A stretch of DNA of 64,000 nt from the NCBI GenBank assembly GCA_009833045.1, contig WUUP01000001.1, positions 675,586 to 739,585 on the forward strand. Direction: 5' to 3'. The DNA comes from Saprospirales bacterium GYS_P2D (GTDB lineage: Bacteria; Bacteroidota; Bacteroidia; Chitinophagales; Saprospiraceae). Below, in pieces: positions 40,148 through 49,555 of this stretch. The translations under genes were made by a program, and so were the position numbers. Numbering within the stretch: position 1 is the first letter of the stretch; every line of letters begins with the position of its first letter. The notes beneath the pieces were generated by a model. That model worked only from the letters and a program-made list of their open reading frames with translations, was not told where the DNA came from and made no database searches.

Positions 40148-41524
40148 CACCATATTGACCTGATCTTCACTCACCAGATTTATTTTTTCTAAGATCTGCG
40201 TCAATAGTTCCTCTTGTCTTTTTATTTGATCTGCTTGCTCCTCTATTTTGGCATTTAACTCTTTGATCCCTTGGATAGCGACCACTGCTAACACATTATA
40301 ATTGACCTGTAGATAGCCGTCTGATGTCTCCTTTATAGCCTCCGGAAATATCTCCTTTAATTCCTGAGCGATAACCCCTATAGATATTTTTTCATCGGCC
40401 TTTTCTCTCCACTCATACTGAGCAGGTCGGATTGAGACTATATCCACTAAATGTCCTGAATCCCAATGTTCGATATTCTTTTTGAGTCTTCTATCAGAAA
40501 GCGCATAAAACTCACCTGTGACACCGACGTCTCCATCTACATGGAGTGCATGCTGCGGATCTTTGACATATATTCCCACATTACTATTCACCATAGATAT
40601 TTCAGCCTCTCCATTATTAAAAGAAATTTCTCCACCAATTGTCTTTAAAGCTATTTCTACGTTGTCTTCGATACCCACTAAGCCTATCGTGTTACTCTCA
40701 TATGCCACAGCTGCTGCGTTGTTATTGCTACTATCTTTCCACAGTATCGCTGGAGCGTTCATAGTTAGATTTTGATTCATCACTGTTTCGAAACTGGTAA
40801 TGCTCATTTTCTCATTGCCTCCGACATCAAATCTAAGCCGGCGCACGTCATCCAGTCTAAGGACATTTAGAGTTGACTCAATGGTCGATATGACATTGTC
40901 TCCAGCAGGATCATAAAATGAAATGCGATGAGGACCATTGCCCATAAATTCTATATCCTTACCATTGCCTATGCGTAACGCTGCTCTACTACTCGGCTGA
41001 CCATCCGACCCTATAGATATTGGATCTGCAAAGCGATTCCAATCACCTCCAAAACCCCAGCTATATTGTGACCCATCAAACCAAATGGTTTCATTACCAT
41101 TGGCCTCCAGAAGTCTCCCGGCCACACCATCTCGTTTCAGATTAAGTTTTCCTCTCAGCTGCTGGACACCATCATATCTAAATTTGAACAACTCTCCCCC
41201 TCCAACATTTGTCCCTTCTAATATGGTAGGATTCCCATCTGGAAAAGCACTCCCTTGCAGTAGTAGGATAGTAGAATTACTGCTTGACATAGTACTTGCT
41301 TCCATCTTGACCAAGACATCATTAGCATATGTATCAGGATTAGCCTTGACATGAAACTTCGCATTTAAGAAACCCGCATCTGCATCACCTACAAAAACAC
41401 TTTTATTTTGGTGGCTATTATTGAGTTCTACCACCGTACCATTAGACCATTGAGCGCCGCCGCAAAACGGAACAATGACACAGCATAATTGAAGCAGTAA
41501 TTTTTGAATACTCTCTACAGACAT
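40136..41524 (-). CDS. Larger surface protein with S74 intramolecular chaperone
   Basis: 462 residues, signal peptide to about residue 23 (CCVIVPFCGG). Repeated fibre-like strands (LNLKRDGVAGRLLEANGNE, PHRISFYDPAGDN) occupy 30-320. The lead motif VKDPQHALHVDGDVGVTGEF comes before the S74 domain ALSDRRLKKNIEHW, with Ser343 and Lys348 as the likely self-cleavage dyad. It ends in a coiled coil. Only the C-terminal domain is shared with the protein at 37633. A near-consensus promoter (CAAA at 41575-41578 and CGAAAGTA at 41550-41557, minus-strand reading) lies upstream. No phage genes surround it. Confidence 0.85.
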   Translation of the reverse strand: MSVESIQKLLLQLCCVIVPFCGGAQWSNGTVVELNNSHQNKSVFVGDADAGFLNAKFHVKANPDTYANDVLVKMEASTMSSSNSTILLLQGSAFPDGNPTILEGTNVGGGELFKFRYDGVQQLRGKLNLKRDGVAGRLLEANGNETIWFDGSQYSWGFGGDWNRFADPISIGSDGQPSSRAALRIGNGKDIEFMGNGPHRISFYDPAGDNVISTIESTLNVLRLDDVRRLRFDVGGNEKMSITSFETVMNQNLTMNAPAILWKDSSNNNAAAVAYESNTIGLVGIEDNVEIALKTIGGEISFNNGEAEISMVNSNVGIYVKDPQHALHVDGDVGVTGEFYALSDRRLKKNIEHWDSGHLVDIVSIRPAQYEWREKADEKISIGVIAQELKEIFPEAIKETSDGYLQVNYNVLAVVAIQGIKELNAKIEEQADQIKRQEELLTQILEKINLVSEDQVNMVSGR

Positions 41525-41549
41525 ATTATTTGATTGTTTATTGAATCAG

Positions 41550-41578
41550 CGAAAGTAAAGAACGCTTTAAACTACAAA
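41550..41578 (-). promoter_or_regulatory. Possible promoter of the larger S74 gene
   Basis: On the minus strand TTTG is followed after 17 bases by TACTTTCG, one mismatch from the Bacteroidota -7 element TAnnTTTG. It lies about 26 bases before the ATG at 41524. The 200-bp gap between the divergent genes shows no other signal. Confidence 0.4.
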
Positions 41579-41724
41579 CCCATACCTAAGTATAGTCTAT
41601 CTTGAGTTTTGCAAAGTGTATGTTTCAAGAAAAATAGATATGTTCCTGTACAGAAACAATCGTATAATAGTAGATATTATCTAAAAAATAGCTTCAGATA
41701 ATAGGTGAAAGAACAGACCTGAAA

Positions 41725-42237
41725 ATGATAAAAAATATACTATGCATCAACGGATCTTCTCGTCCTGATCAGCACAATGCTCGACTGATCCAGGCGATGA
41801 TTGAGCAATTCACTTTCGTGAATATGACCAGCTATCTCAATCTTGAAGAGTTACCTCTATATAGAGCTGATTATTGTGCCCAGCGACCAGCCGTCGTATC
41901 TTCATTCAGCTCAGCTGTATCCTCTGCCGATGCTATAGTCATATGCACACCTGAGTATATACATGGCATCCCCGCTGTGCTCAAAAATGCCCTCGAATGG
42001 CTCACAGACTCTGGCGAACTCTATAACAAACCCTGCCTACTCATCAGCTATACTCCCCACGCTCCCAGAGGAAAGCACGCTATGAGCTCCCTTCGTCAAT
42101 CCATGATCGCCCTACACGCTCAGATCATTACGGAGCTATCTCTCTATCAGAACGAACTACTGATTACAGCAGATCACACAATGTCTGGCAACGAGAGTAT
42201 CGAACTACTAACTGCTGCTACCGAGTTATTATCTTGA
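41725..42237 (+). CDS. NAD(P)H-dependent FMN reductase
   Basis: 170 residues with the flavodoxin-like fold: phosphate loop INGSSRPDQHNARLIQ and the FMN-stacking motif CTPEYIHGIPAVLKNALEWL are the signature of the NADPH-dependent FMN reductase family (SsuE/ArsH/chromate reductase group). Members reduce flavins, quinones or azo compounds. The sigma-factor gene follows after 66 bases, probably as a separate unit. Confidence 0.85.
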   Translation: MIKNILCINGSSRPDQHNARLIQAMIEQFTFVNMTSYLNLEELPLYRADYCAQRPAVVSSFSSAVSSADAIVICTPEYIHGIPAVLKNALEWLTDSGELYNKPCLLISYTPHAPRGKHAMSSLRQSMIALHAQIITELSLYQNELLITADHTMSGNESIELLTAATELLS

Positions 42238-42303
42238 AGATTTTTCTCCACGGTGCAACCCTCTTAATAATGGGCTGTCATTGTATATAGAAACGCTGAA
42301 GTA

Positions 42304-42858
42304 GTGACATCAGAAATACACATAGATACACGACAGGAGCTCATCGAAGCTTGTAAAAAAGGAGATCGAGCGGCTCAAAAAAGGCTATACAATGAGTATG
42401 CTGATGCCATGTATAATGTGTGCTACCGGATGCTCCAAGATCATGAAGATGCTCAAGATGTCCTCCAGATGGCTTTTATCAAAGTATTTAAGAATCTCGA
42501 CAAATTCAAATACGAAAGCACTCCTGGAGCATGGATCAAAAGAATAGTAGTGAATAACTGTATCAACCACTTCAGAAAGAATAAAATACAGGTAGAAGAG
42601 CTACAGGACTATGATGCCCCTGTCGATGAAGACATCGATATATCAGATGATCTCATCAGCGTACAGGCTATTAAAAATGCTGTAGCCAATCTATCTGAAG
42701 GATATCGCTCCGTGGTGACACTATATCTATTTGAGGGATATGATCACGCAGAGATCGCCGAAGTGCTCGGCATCACCGTGAATACCTCGAAGACTCAATA
42801 CCATAGAGCTAAGAAAAAGCTGAGAGAGCTATTAAATGATTATAAAATGGCATGTTAG
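42304..42858 (+). CDS. ECF sigma factor of a second sigma/anti-sigma operon
   Basis: 184 residues from GTG 42304. Region 2: DRAAQKRLYNEYADAMYNVCYRML, DAQDVLQMAFIKVFKNLDKF; region 4: LSEGYRSVVTLYLFEGYDHAEIAEVLGITVNTSKTQYHRA (both in blocks). This is an RpoE-like ECF. Its stop overlaps the start of the putative anti-sigma gene, a coupling typical of cognate pairs. Confidence 0.9.
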   Translation: MTSEIHIDTRQELIEACKKGDRAAQKRLYNEYADAMYNVCYRMLQDHEDAQDVLQMAFIKVFKNLDKFKYESTPGAWIKRIVVNNCINHFRKNKIQVEELQDYDAPVDEDIDISDDLISVQAIKNAVANLSEGYRSVVTLYLFEGYDHAEIAEVLGITVNTSKTQYHRAKKKLRELLNDYKMAC

Positions 42859-43451
42859 TGATGATAAAACAAGAAAAAGATAAACTCCGAGAGTATATCA
42901 GTAGCCACCAGACAGAGTTTGATGGATACAAGGCGCCACCCATAATCTGGGACAAGATCAGTGAAGAGCTCGACAAGAGTACTCCGCCGTCCACAGATCC
43001 AGCAGATCAAAATGGTCTCCCATGGCCATGGATCATCGGAGGCATAGTAGCCCTGCTGATGGTAGGATCTCTCGGATATTATATGGGCTATCAAAAAGAT
43101 ACCTTTTCGAATACAGTCGAACCACCGGCCATAGAGTCAGAGATTTTAGAGTTCGCTGCGATGCCAGATTACAATGAAACGCAGCAATACTTCGCTATGC
43201 AGGTAGCGGATGTCTGGTCACAGATCAAAAGTCTCAACTATGATGAGACGCTGGAGCAAGATCTCAAGCAGCTCGACCAAGTAGATGCTGAGCTGCGCCA
43301 AGAACTCCAAGAAGCCGAAGGAGTATATAAAGAACATGTTTTGCAAGCCATGATACAAAACCAACAAACTAAGTTGGAGCTATTAATAAACGTACTGAGA
43401 GAGCTACAGAGCTCGACCACAAACAACAATAACGAATATGAAATCATATAA
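42852..43451 (+). CDS. Putative anti-sigma factor, single membrane helix
   Basis: 199 residues from ATG 42852 (an alternative ATG is 42861). The cytoplasmic N-terminus (KLREYISSHQTEFDGYKAPP, then IWDKISEELD) resembles the start of Bacteroidota anti-sigma proteins; a membrane helix follows at about 56-76 (WPWIIGGIVALLMVGSLGYYMG in blocks). The periplasmic part is helical and Gln/Glu-rich. No zinc-binding ZAS motif is visible. It overlaps both neighbours, the sigma gene by 7 bases and the DUF4097-like gene by 14. Confidence 0.7.
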   Translation: MLVMIKQEKDKLREYISSHQTEFDGYKAPPIIWDKISEELDKSTPPSTDPADQNGLPWPWIIGGIVALLMVGSLGYYMGYQKDTFSNTVEPPAIESEILEFAAMPDYNETQQYFAMQVADVWSQIKSLNYDETLEQDLKQLDQVDAELRQELQEAEGVYKEHVLQAMIQNQQTKLELLINVLRELQSSTTNNNNEYEII

Positions 43452-44547
43452 TTTTTACACTCTAATACTGGGAGCGATGCTATGCTCTGTCATGAGCTAC
43501 GCTATGCCCGATGGAGGTCTACAGGAGTTTTCTCAGACTATCACAGAAGAGTATCAAGTAGATCCAGATGCTACGGTACATATCTACAATAAATATGGAG
43601 ATGTAGATATCGTATCCTCGGACCGATCTACCGTACATATCATCGCCACGATCTATGTCGAGGCCAGAAGTCAAGATCGTGCAGATGAGATTTTTGAAAA
43701 AATAAACATCAGTATCGATGGCTCTCGGCGAGAGGTGACAGCAGAGACAGAGTATGACTTCAATAATAACTGGAGCTGGGGAAAGAAAAATGAAAACTAT
43801 AAAGTGCACTATAAGGTGCAGCTACCCAAAACTAACGATCTCGATATCGAGAATAAATATGGTAACATCTCTATCACTGATATGCAGTCAGATGTATCCA
43901 TCTCCCTCAAATATGGAAATGCCAATATCAATGATATCGGAGGAGACTTTGAGGCAGAGCTGGGATATGTCAAGAGCTGTACAGTAGGACGAGTAGGAGG
44001 CGATGCAGATCTCGAGCTCTCTTACTCTGACATCGAGCTCATCAGTGCTGCTGACATAGATATAGAGTCTAAGTACTCCGATATAGAAATCGCAGAAGGA
44101 GTAGAAATCGATATCGAATCCAAGTATGACAAATACGAAATCGGAAGTGCTCAGAGTCTTGATAACATTGGTAAATATGATCACTTTGATATCGGATCAG
44201 TAGGAGATATATCCATCGAGACTAAGTATACGCACCTCAAGATCGAAGAGCTTTTTCACTCTGGTGACTTCAGTACTGGCTATGGTGGCGTCAAGATTAG
44301 ACAGCTGCATGAGGGATTTGAAAGCATCATCATCAATAGTAAATACACAGGCTATGATATCGGTGTAGACGGAGGCTATCGACTGGATGTCGATACAGAG
44401 TACGTAGGAGTAGACTACCCCAGAGACTTCAATGTACAGATCCGTGACAAAGACGGTAATGATCTCATCCTCAAGGGCCACTATCTCAACGCTCAGGGTG
44501 GACTGATAGAGGCAGTCATGAGATACGGACATCTCAATCTGGATTAA
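43438..44547 (+). CDS. DUF4097-like secreted beta-helix protein
   Basis: 369 residues with a signal peptide (FYTLILGAMLCSVMSYA). Repeated strands of the form NKYGDVDIVSS, NKYGNISITDM, LKYGNANINDI, SKYSDIEIAEG, SKYDKYEIGS and TKYTHLKIEEL suggest a right-handed beta helix of the DUF4097/adhesin type. It is the third gene of the sigma/anti-sigma operon, overlapping the anti-sigma gene by 14 bases. The family often accompanies envelope-stress sigma factors and is presumed to be periplasmic or surface-located; the ligand is unknown. Confidence 0.75.
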   Translation: MKSYNFYTLILGAMLCSVMSYAMPDGGLQEFSQTITEEYQVDPDATVHIYNKYGDVDIVSSDRSTVHIIATIYVEARSQDRADEIFEKINISIDGSRREVTAETEYDFNNNWSWGKKNENYKVHYKVQLPKTNDLDIENKYGNISITDMQSDVSISLKYGNANINDIGGDFEAELGYVKSCTVGRVGGDADLELSYSDIELISAADIDIESKYSDIEIAEGVEIDIESKYDKYEIGSAQSLDNIGKYDHFDIGSVGDISIETKYTHLKIEELFHSGDFSTGYGGVKIRQLHEGFESIIINSKYTGYDIGVDGGYRLDVDTEYVGVDYPRDFNVQIRDKDGNDLILKGHYLNAQGGLIEAVMRYGHLNLD

Positions 44548-44584
44548 GATAATATCGGATATACTTATTCAAATTAATTATGAC

Positions 44585-44625
44585 AGAGGTCATGTGAAGA
44601 GTCGCATGACCTCTTTTATTTTTCT
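44585..44625 (+). terminator. Terminator of the sigma/anti-sigma/DUF4097 operon
   Basis: AGAGGTCATG pairs perfectly with CATGACCTCT around a 10-base loop and is followed by TTTATTTTT. It lies 38 bases after the stop at 44547. The remaining gap to 44791 holds no other clear signal. Confidence 0.9.
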
Positions 44626-44791
44626 CAACATGTACATTATGATCAAATAATTAACACTTTCAATCAATATAGTACATTTTCTTGCAAATTGATTCGACCT
44701 GACGAGTTACTGCCGAGCTACTTTGTGAGCGTATAGGGAGAAATCAAGCTATCTATACAAAGTCAACAAAACATATCTAAGCTCACATCAC

Positions 44792-46639
44792 ATGATACTA
44801 TCAGGTCTCGACATATCGATCATCGTCTTCTATCTGGTGACGACTATATTCTTAGGACTATACTTTAAGCATAGAGCACAGAGGAGTAAGAAAGACTATC
44901 TCCTCGGAGGCAACTCCATGCCTTGGTACATGCTCGGTCTGAGTAATGCCTCTGGGATGTTTGACATATCTGGGACTATGTGGCTGGTGACCTTGATGTT
45001 TGTCTATGGCCTCAAGAGTATCTGGATTCCATGGCTTTGGCCAGTGTTCAATCAAATATTCCTCATGATATTCCTGAGTATCTGGCTGCGGCGATCCAAT
45101 GTGACCACTGGAGCAGAATGGATCAATACTCGCTTTGGGTTTAATCGAGGAGCTAATCTCTCACATGGTATCATAGTGGTTTTTGCAATATTCTTGGGAT
45201 TGGGCTATCTGGCATACGGATTCATTGGCATAGGTAAGTTCATAGAGATCTTCATGCCATGGGAGTATGTGTCTCAATTTATTCCACTGGCTATATCAGA
45301 GCAGTATGTGCCACACTTTTATGGGATAGTATTCACTTGTTTTGCGGTATTTTACTCGCTCCTTGGCGGAATGCTGAGTATCGTATGGGCAGATGTCATA
45401 CAGTATAGCTTGATGGCCATAGCCAGTATCGTCATCGCCATCATAGCGATGAAGGCAGTCATGACCTCTGGACTCGAGGTCCCTGACGGATGGATGTCAC
45501 CATGGTTTGGTATGCGGCTGGATCTGGACTGGACAGGACTGATCACAGAGGTCAATACTAAAATTGCTGATGATGGATACAGCCTATTCGGTATATTCTT
45601 CATGATGATGATCTTCAAGGGATTATTAGTCTCTATGGCGGGACCAGCGCCAACCTATGATATGCAGAAGATCCTCTCCGCCAAGACACCTCGTGAGGCT
45701 GCTCTCATGAGTGGCTCCGTAAGTATCATCTTGATGCCACTACGGTATCTGATGATTGCCGGATTTGGGGTCTTAGCTATCATCCATTATGATCAGTTGG
45801 ATCTTTTGGTAGCTGGACAGATTGACTTTGAGCAGATTCTGCCCTCAGCTATTAATGAGTTCATCCCTACTGGCCTCTTAGGACTACTTTTAGCTGGCCT
45901 ATTGGCGGCATTCATGTCAACCTTCGCAGGTACGCTCAATGCTACACAGGCCTACCTTGTCAATGATATTTACCTAAAGTATGTCAACCCCGAAGCGTCA
46001 AATAGTAAAATCACTTCTATCAACTATATAGCAGGGCTCACCATGGTGATCATCAGTATTCTTTTTGGCTTTTTCGCCAAAGATGTCAATGATGTACTCC
46101 AGCTGATCGTCTCCGGTCTCTATGGCAGCTATGTCGCTGCTAATATGCTCAAGTGGTACTGGTGGCGATTTAATGGGAGAGGATTTTTCTGGGGGATGGT
46201 CTTAGGACTATTGCCGGTCTTTTTCTTGCGCTCTTTATTCCCTGGAGTATTAGATCTATACACCTTCCCGATCATATTGATACTATCGATCATAGGCTGT
46301 GTAGCTGGTACACTGAGTGCACCACCAGTAGACGAAGAAGTCTTAAAAGCATTCTACAAAAATGTAAAACCTTGGGGATTTTGGGGACCTATTCATGACA
46401 AAGTGGTAGCAGAAGATCCAAGCTTTGAGCGCAATAGTTACTTCAAGAGAGATATGGCTAATGTCGTTGTTGGAGTCATTTGGCAGACGGCATTAGTGAT
46501 ATTTCCTATCTATCTGGTATTATGCCAAGTAGTGCCGACAATCATTGCCATCGTCGTAGCAGTCATCACCACTATCATACTGAAGAAAAACTGGTACGAT
46601 AAACTACCTGCTGACACCTACGTCGCATCACAAGAGTAA
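44792..46639 (+). CDS. Sodium:solute symporter (SSS family)
   Basis: 615 residues with about 14 membrane helices. Motifs of the family: YLLGGNSMPWYMLGLSNASG near residue 35, IVWADVIQYSLM and LLAAFMSTFAGTLNATQAYLVND. Members take up sugars, amino acids, nucleosides or carboxylates with sodium. The next gene, 17 bases on, is a GH1 beta-glucosidase, which suggests a glycoside or oligosaccharide as the substrate. Confidence 0.9.
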   Translation: MILSGLDISIIVFYLVTTIFLGLYFKHRAQRSKKDYLLGGNSMPWYMLGLSNASGMFDISGTMWLVTLMFVYGLKSIWIPWLWPVFNQIFLMIFLSIWLRRSNVTTGAEWINTRFGFNRGANLSHGIIVVFAIFLGLGYLAYGFIGIGKFIEIFMPWEYVSQFIPLAISEQYVPHFYGIVFTCFAVFYSLLGGMLSIVWADVIQYSLMAIASIVIAIIAMKAVMTSGLEVPDGWMSPWFGMRLDLDWTGLITEVNTKIADDGYSLFGIFFMMMIFKGLLVSMAGPAPTYDMQKILSAKTPREAALMSGSVSIILMPLRYLMIAGFGVLAIIHYDQLDLLVAGQIDFEQILPSAINEFIPTGLLGLLLAGLLAAFMSTFAGTLNATQAYLVNDIYLKYVNPEASNSKITSINYIAGLTMVIISILFGFFAKDVNDVLQLIVSGLYGSYVAANMLKWYWWRFNGRGFFWGMVLGLLPVFFLRSLFPGVLDLYTFPIILILSIIGCVAGTLSAPPVDEEVLKAFYKNVKPWGFWGPIHDKVVAEDPSFERNSYFKRDMANVVVGVIWQTALVIFPIYLVLCQVVPTIIAIVVAVITTIILKKNWYDKLPADTYVASQE

Positions 46640-46656
46640 CCAACTAAGAAAACCGA

Positions 46657-48066
46657 ATGACCATGAGTGAATTGAAATTTCCCACAGATTTCTTATGGGG
46701 TACAGCTACCTCCGCATATCAGATCGAAGGAGCCTGGGCTACTGACGGCAAGGGCCCCAGTATCTGGGATGTCTTCTGCCAAATACCTGGCAAAGTCAAC
46801 GAAGGTGATACCGGAAATATCGCCTGCGACCACTACCACCGCATGAAAGAAGATATAGCTCTCATGGCCGATATGGGTCTCAAGGCTTATCGATTTTCGA
46901 TCAGCTGGTCGAGGGTACTACCGACTGGCCAAGGAGAGGTCAATGAAGCCGGCATACAGTTTTACTCGGATCTCATAGACGAGTGTATCAAGCATGATAT
47001 CGAGCCATGGATTACACTCTATCATTGGGATTTACCATTAGCCATACAGTTTGAGTATAATGGCTGGAAAGGGCCAGAGATCGTACAGCTATTCAATGAT
47101 TATGCGGAGCTATGCTTTGAGCGATTTGGGGACCGAGTGAAAAACTGGATCACTATCAATGAATCATGGGTGATCGCCATGCTTGGCCACGGACAGGGCC
47201 TATTCGCTCCAGCGATCACCTCCAATGATGATCCATATACTGTAGGCCATCACATACTACTCGCTCATGCCGAAGCAGTCCAGAGCTATCGAAAAAAGTA
47301 TCAGCCAAGTCAGGGCGGCCAAATCGGTATCGCTAATAACTGCGACTGGAGAGAGCCACTTACTGATACCGAGGCCGACAGAGCCGCAGCAGAGCGTGCA
47401 CTCGAGTTTTTCTTAGGATGGTTTGCTGATCCAGTATACATGGGCGACTATCCTCAGTGCATGAAGGATCGACTCGGAGACCGACTCCCGACATTCTCCC
47501 CAGAGGAAAAAAAGAAACTAAAAGGCTCCTCGGATTTCTTTGGGCTAAATCACTACACGACGATGTATGCCGCCGAAAACTATGGTGACATGACCAATCA
47601 AAATGTCTATGGCAACGGAGGCATCGCAGAAGATCAGCATGTCACTCTATCCGTAGATCCGAGCTGGGAGAAGACCAGCATGGGATGGGCTATCGTGCCC
47701 TGGGGATGTCGCAAACTCCTCCAATGGATTGCTGACAGATATGACAATCCTCCGATCTATATCACCGAGAATGGTTGCGCCTTTGATGATGTCGTCACAG
47801 ATGGAAAGGTGCATGATCCTCAGCGAGTAGACTTCATGAGAGGCTACCTCAGTGAATGTCAAAAGGCCATCGAGTCTGGTGTCAACTTCAAAGGCTACTT
47901 CGCCTGGAGCTTCATGGACAATTTTGAGTGGGCACTGGGTTATTCTAAGCGATTTGGTATTCACTATGTCGATTTTGAGACTCTCGAACGCATACCAAAA
48001 GACTCCGCAAAATTTTACAAATCACTCATCTCAAAACAAAAGTGGGTCAAGGCATCAGCTACTTAA
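46657..48066 (+). CDS. Family 1 beta-glucosidase
   Basis: 469 residues, no signal peptide, so intracellular. GH1 blocks: FLWGTATSAYQIEGAW, RFSISWSRVLPTGQG, YHWDLPLAI, the acid/base Glu169 in TINES, the nucleophile Glu371 in YITENG, and SFMDNFEWALGYSKRFG near the end. It splits beta-linked disaccharides such as cellobiose into glucose. It pairs with the symporter upstream (17-bp gap). An ATG two codons in (46663) is an equally possible start. Confidence 0.95.
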   Translation: MTMSELKFPTDFLWGTATSAYQIEGAWATDGKGPSIWDVFCQIPGKVNEGDTGNIACDHYHRMKEDIALMADMGLKAYRFSISWSRVLPTGQGEVNEAGIQFYSDLIDECIKHDIEPWITLYHWDLPLAIQFEYNGWKGPEIVQLFNDYAELCFERFGDRVKNWITINESWVIAMLGHGQGLFAPAITSNDDPYTVGHHILLAHAEAVQSYRKKYQPSQGGQIGIANNCDWREPLTDTEADRAAAERALEFFLGWFADPVYMGDYPQCMKDRLGDRLPTFSPEEKKKLKGSSDFFGLNHYTTMYAAENYGDMTNQNVYGNGGIAEDQHVTLSVDPSWEKTSMGWAIVPWGCRKLLQWIADRYDNPPIYITENGCAFDDVVTDGKVHDPQRVDFMRGYLSECQKAIESGVNFKGYFAWSFMDNFEWALGYSKRFGIHYVDFETLERIPKDSAKFYKSLISKQKWVKASAT

Positions 48067-48127
48067 ACATATCATAAACTTCTCTCCAATCTTGCAAAAA
48101 CGATCTCTAAGCATCACTTTTGGTAGT

Positions 48128-49375
48128 ATGAGATGGATTTTTTGGATGATGATCAGTGTGATGTCCCTACAGGCGCAGACTGACCTGCGCTACGAGGACT
48201 ACGTATATCTCCCGCATATCAAGAGTGTCAAGTTTCATCATGAGGGCTTATTCACCTCTACACCGATAGTAGATCTCAGCTCTGGAGGTCAGCTACTACT
48301 GAGTTTTGACGATATACTGGGCGGTGATATCACCTATACTTATCAGGTGCTTCACTGTGACAAGGATTGGCGGCCATCTGATATCGACGAGTATGACTAC
48401 ATCGACGGATTTAATGAAGAAGAGATCGAGCGGTGGTCTTACTCCAATGGGGTCAAGATGGACTATACTCACTACGAGCTATACTTGCCCAATAGTAATC
48501 TCAACTGGCTGCTGAGCGGCAACTATCTCCTGATAGTGAGGGACGAAGAGACAGATGAGATTGCCTTGACCCGGAGATTTATGGTGGTTGACCCACAGGT
48601 GCAGATCTTCTCGGAGGTCAAGCGTCCTATCGCCGCTACCAAGATCAAGACACATCACCAGATAGAGCTGGGAGTCAACTATAAGAACTTTAACATTGTC
48701 AATCCACAGCGAGAGATATATGTCACGATACTGAAAAATGGTCAATGGCATGATGCTATGACCGATATTCAGCCAAAATTCACTACAGGATACGATATGC
48801 AGTTTGACTTAGCTAATCGGATACTCTTTCCAGCTGGACGGGAGTATAGATTTGCTGATCTCAGGAGCGTCAGATATCCAGGTGCTCGGATACACTCTAT
48901 CGATAGACGTCCTGATGGATATGATGCTATCCTCAATCTTGATAAGTCTCGTCAATACGCTAATTACTTTGACTATGATGACCTGAATGGTAACTACATC
49001 GTCGAGACCCAAGATCTCAACAATAATGACCTCCAAAGTGAATACATAGATGTCCACTTCACTCTCGAGGATAAAAATCCTCCTCAAGATGCTGATATCT
49101 ATGTAGTCGGAGCCTTCAATGACTGGCAACTCCGAGAAGAAAACCGACTCGATTATAACATTAAGCTACAGAGCTATATCGGCTCTATACTACTCAAGCA
49201 GGGCTATTATGACTATCAATATGTGGTAGAGCAAGATGGAGATATCAACTATGAATACTACGAGGGCAACACCTACAAGACTCGAAATCAATATACGATA
49301 CTGGTGTATTACCGAGCATTCAGTGAGCGCTATGATCAGCTGATCGCTGTGCAGACCATCGATTCTCGATTTTAG
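48128..49375 (+). CDS. plugP: Type IX secretion system plug protein (DUF5103)
   Basis: 415 residues from ATG 48128; a longer frame from 47852 runs through the GH1 gene and is not credible. The signal peptide (FWMMISVMSLQAQ) is followed by the PF17116-type sequence VYLPHIKSVKFHHEG, QLLLSFDDILGGD, TYQVLHCDKDWRPSDIDEYDYIDG (two blocks) and LTRRFMVVDP. The plug domain closes the outer-membrane SprA channel of the T9SS in its resting state. It indicates that the organism has a T9SS, in agreement with the many surface proteins here. Confidence 0.85.
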   Translation: MRWIFWMMISVMSLQAQTDLRYEDYVYLPHIKSVKFHHEGLFTSTPIVDLSSGGQLLLSFDDILGGDITYTYQVLHCDKDWRPSDIDEYDYIDGFNEEEIERWSYSNGVKMDYTHYELYLPNSNLNWLLSGNYLLIVRDEETDEIALTRRFMVVDPQVQIFSEVKRPIAATKIKTHHQIELGVNYKNFNIVNPQREIYVTILKNGQWHDAMTDIQPKFTTGYDMQFDLANRILFPAGREYRFADLRSVRYPGARIHSIDRRPDGYDAILNLDKSRQYANYFDYDDLNGNYIVETQDLNNNDLQSEYIDVHFTLEDKNPPQDADIYVVGAFNDWQLREENRLDYNIKLQSYIGSILLKQGYYDYQYVVEQDGDINYEYYEGNTYKTRNQYTILVYYRAFSERYDQLIAVQTIDSRF

Positions 49376-49555
49376 CTACTACATCTGGTGAAGAAGTAAT
49401 CGTGTAATACCTGATCAAGCGTGAATGATCAATATTTATGAATTGGGTCTTAAATTGGTAGATTCATCTATGAGTTGGCTTTTTTCATATAAATAGTTCT
49501 TCTACCCATCGTCAGTAGACTAATTTTAATGTCTCATACAATCGACTAATAAGCC

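Noticed and set aside
37633-41524. Prophage suggested by two tailspike-like S74 proteins
   Set aside because: No capsid, terminase, portal, tail or lysis genes are nearby; both proteins have signal peptides, and the neighbours are ordinary chromosomal genes.
47852-48127. Upstream extension of the T9SS plug gene
   Set aside because: It overlaps the GH1 gene in another frame; the signal peptide starts at ATG 48128.
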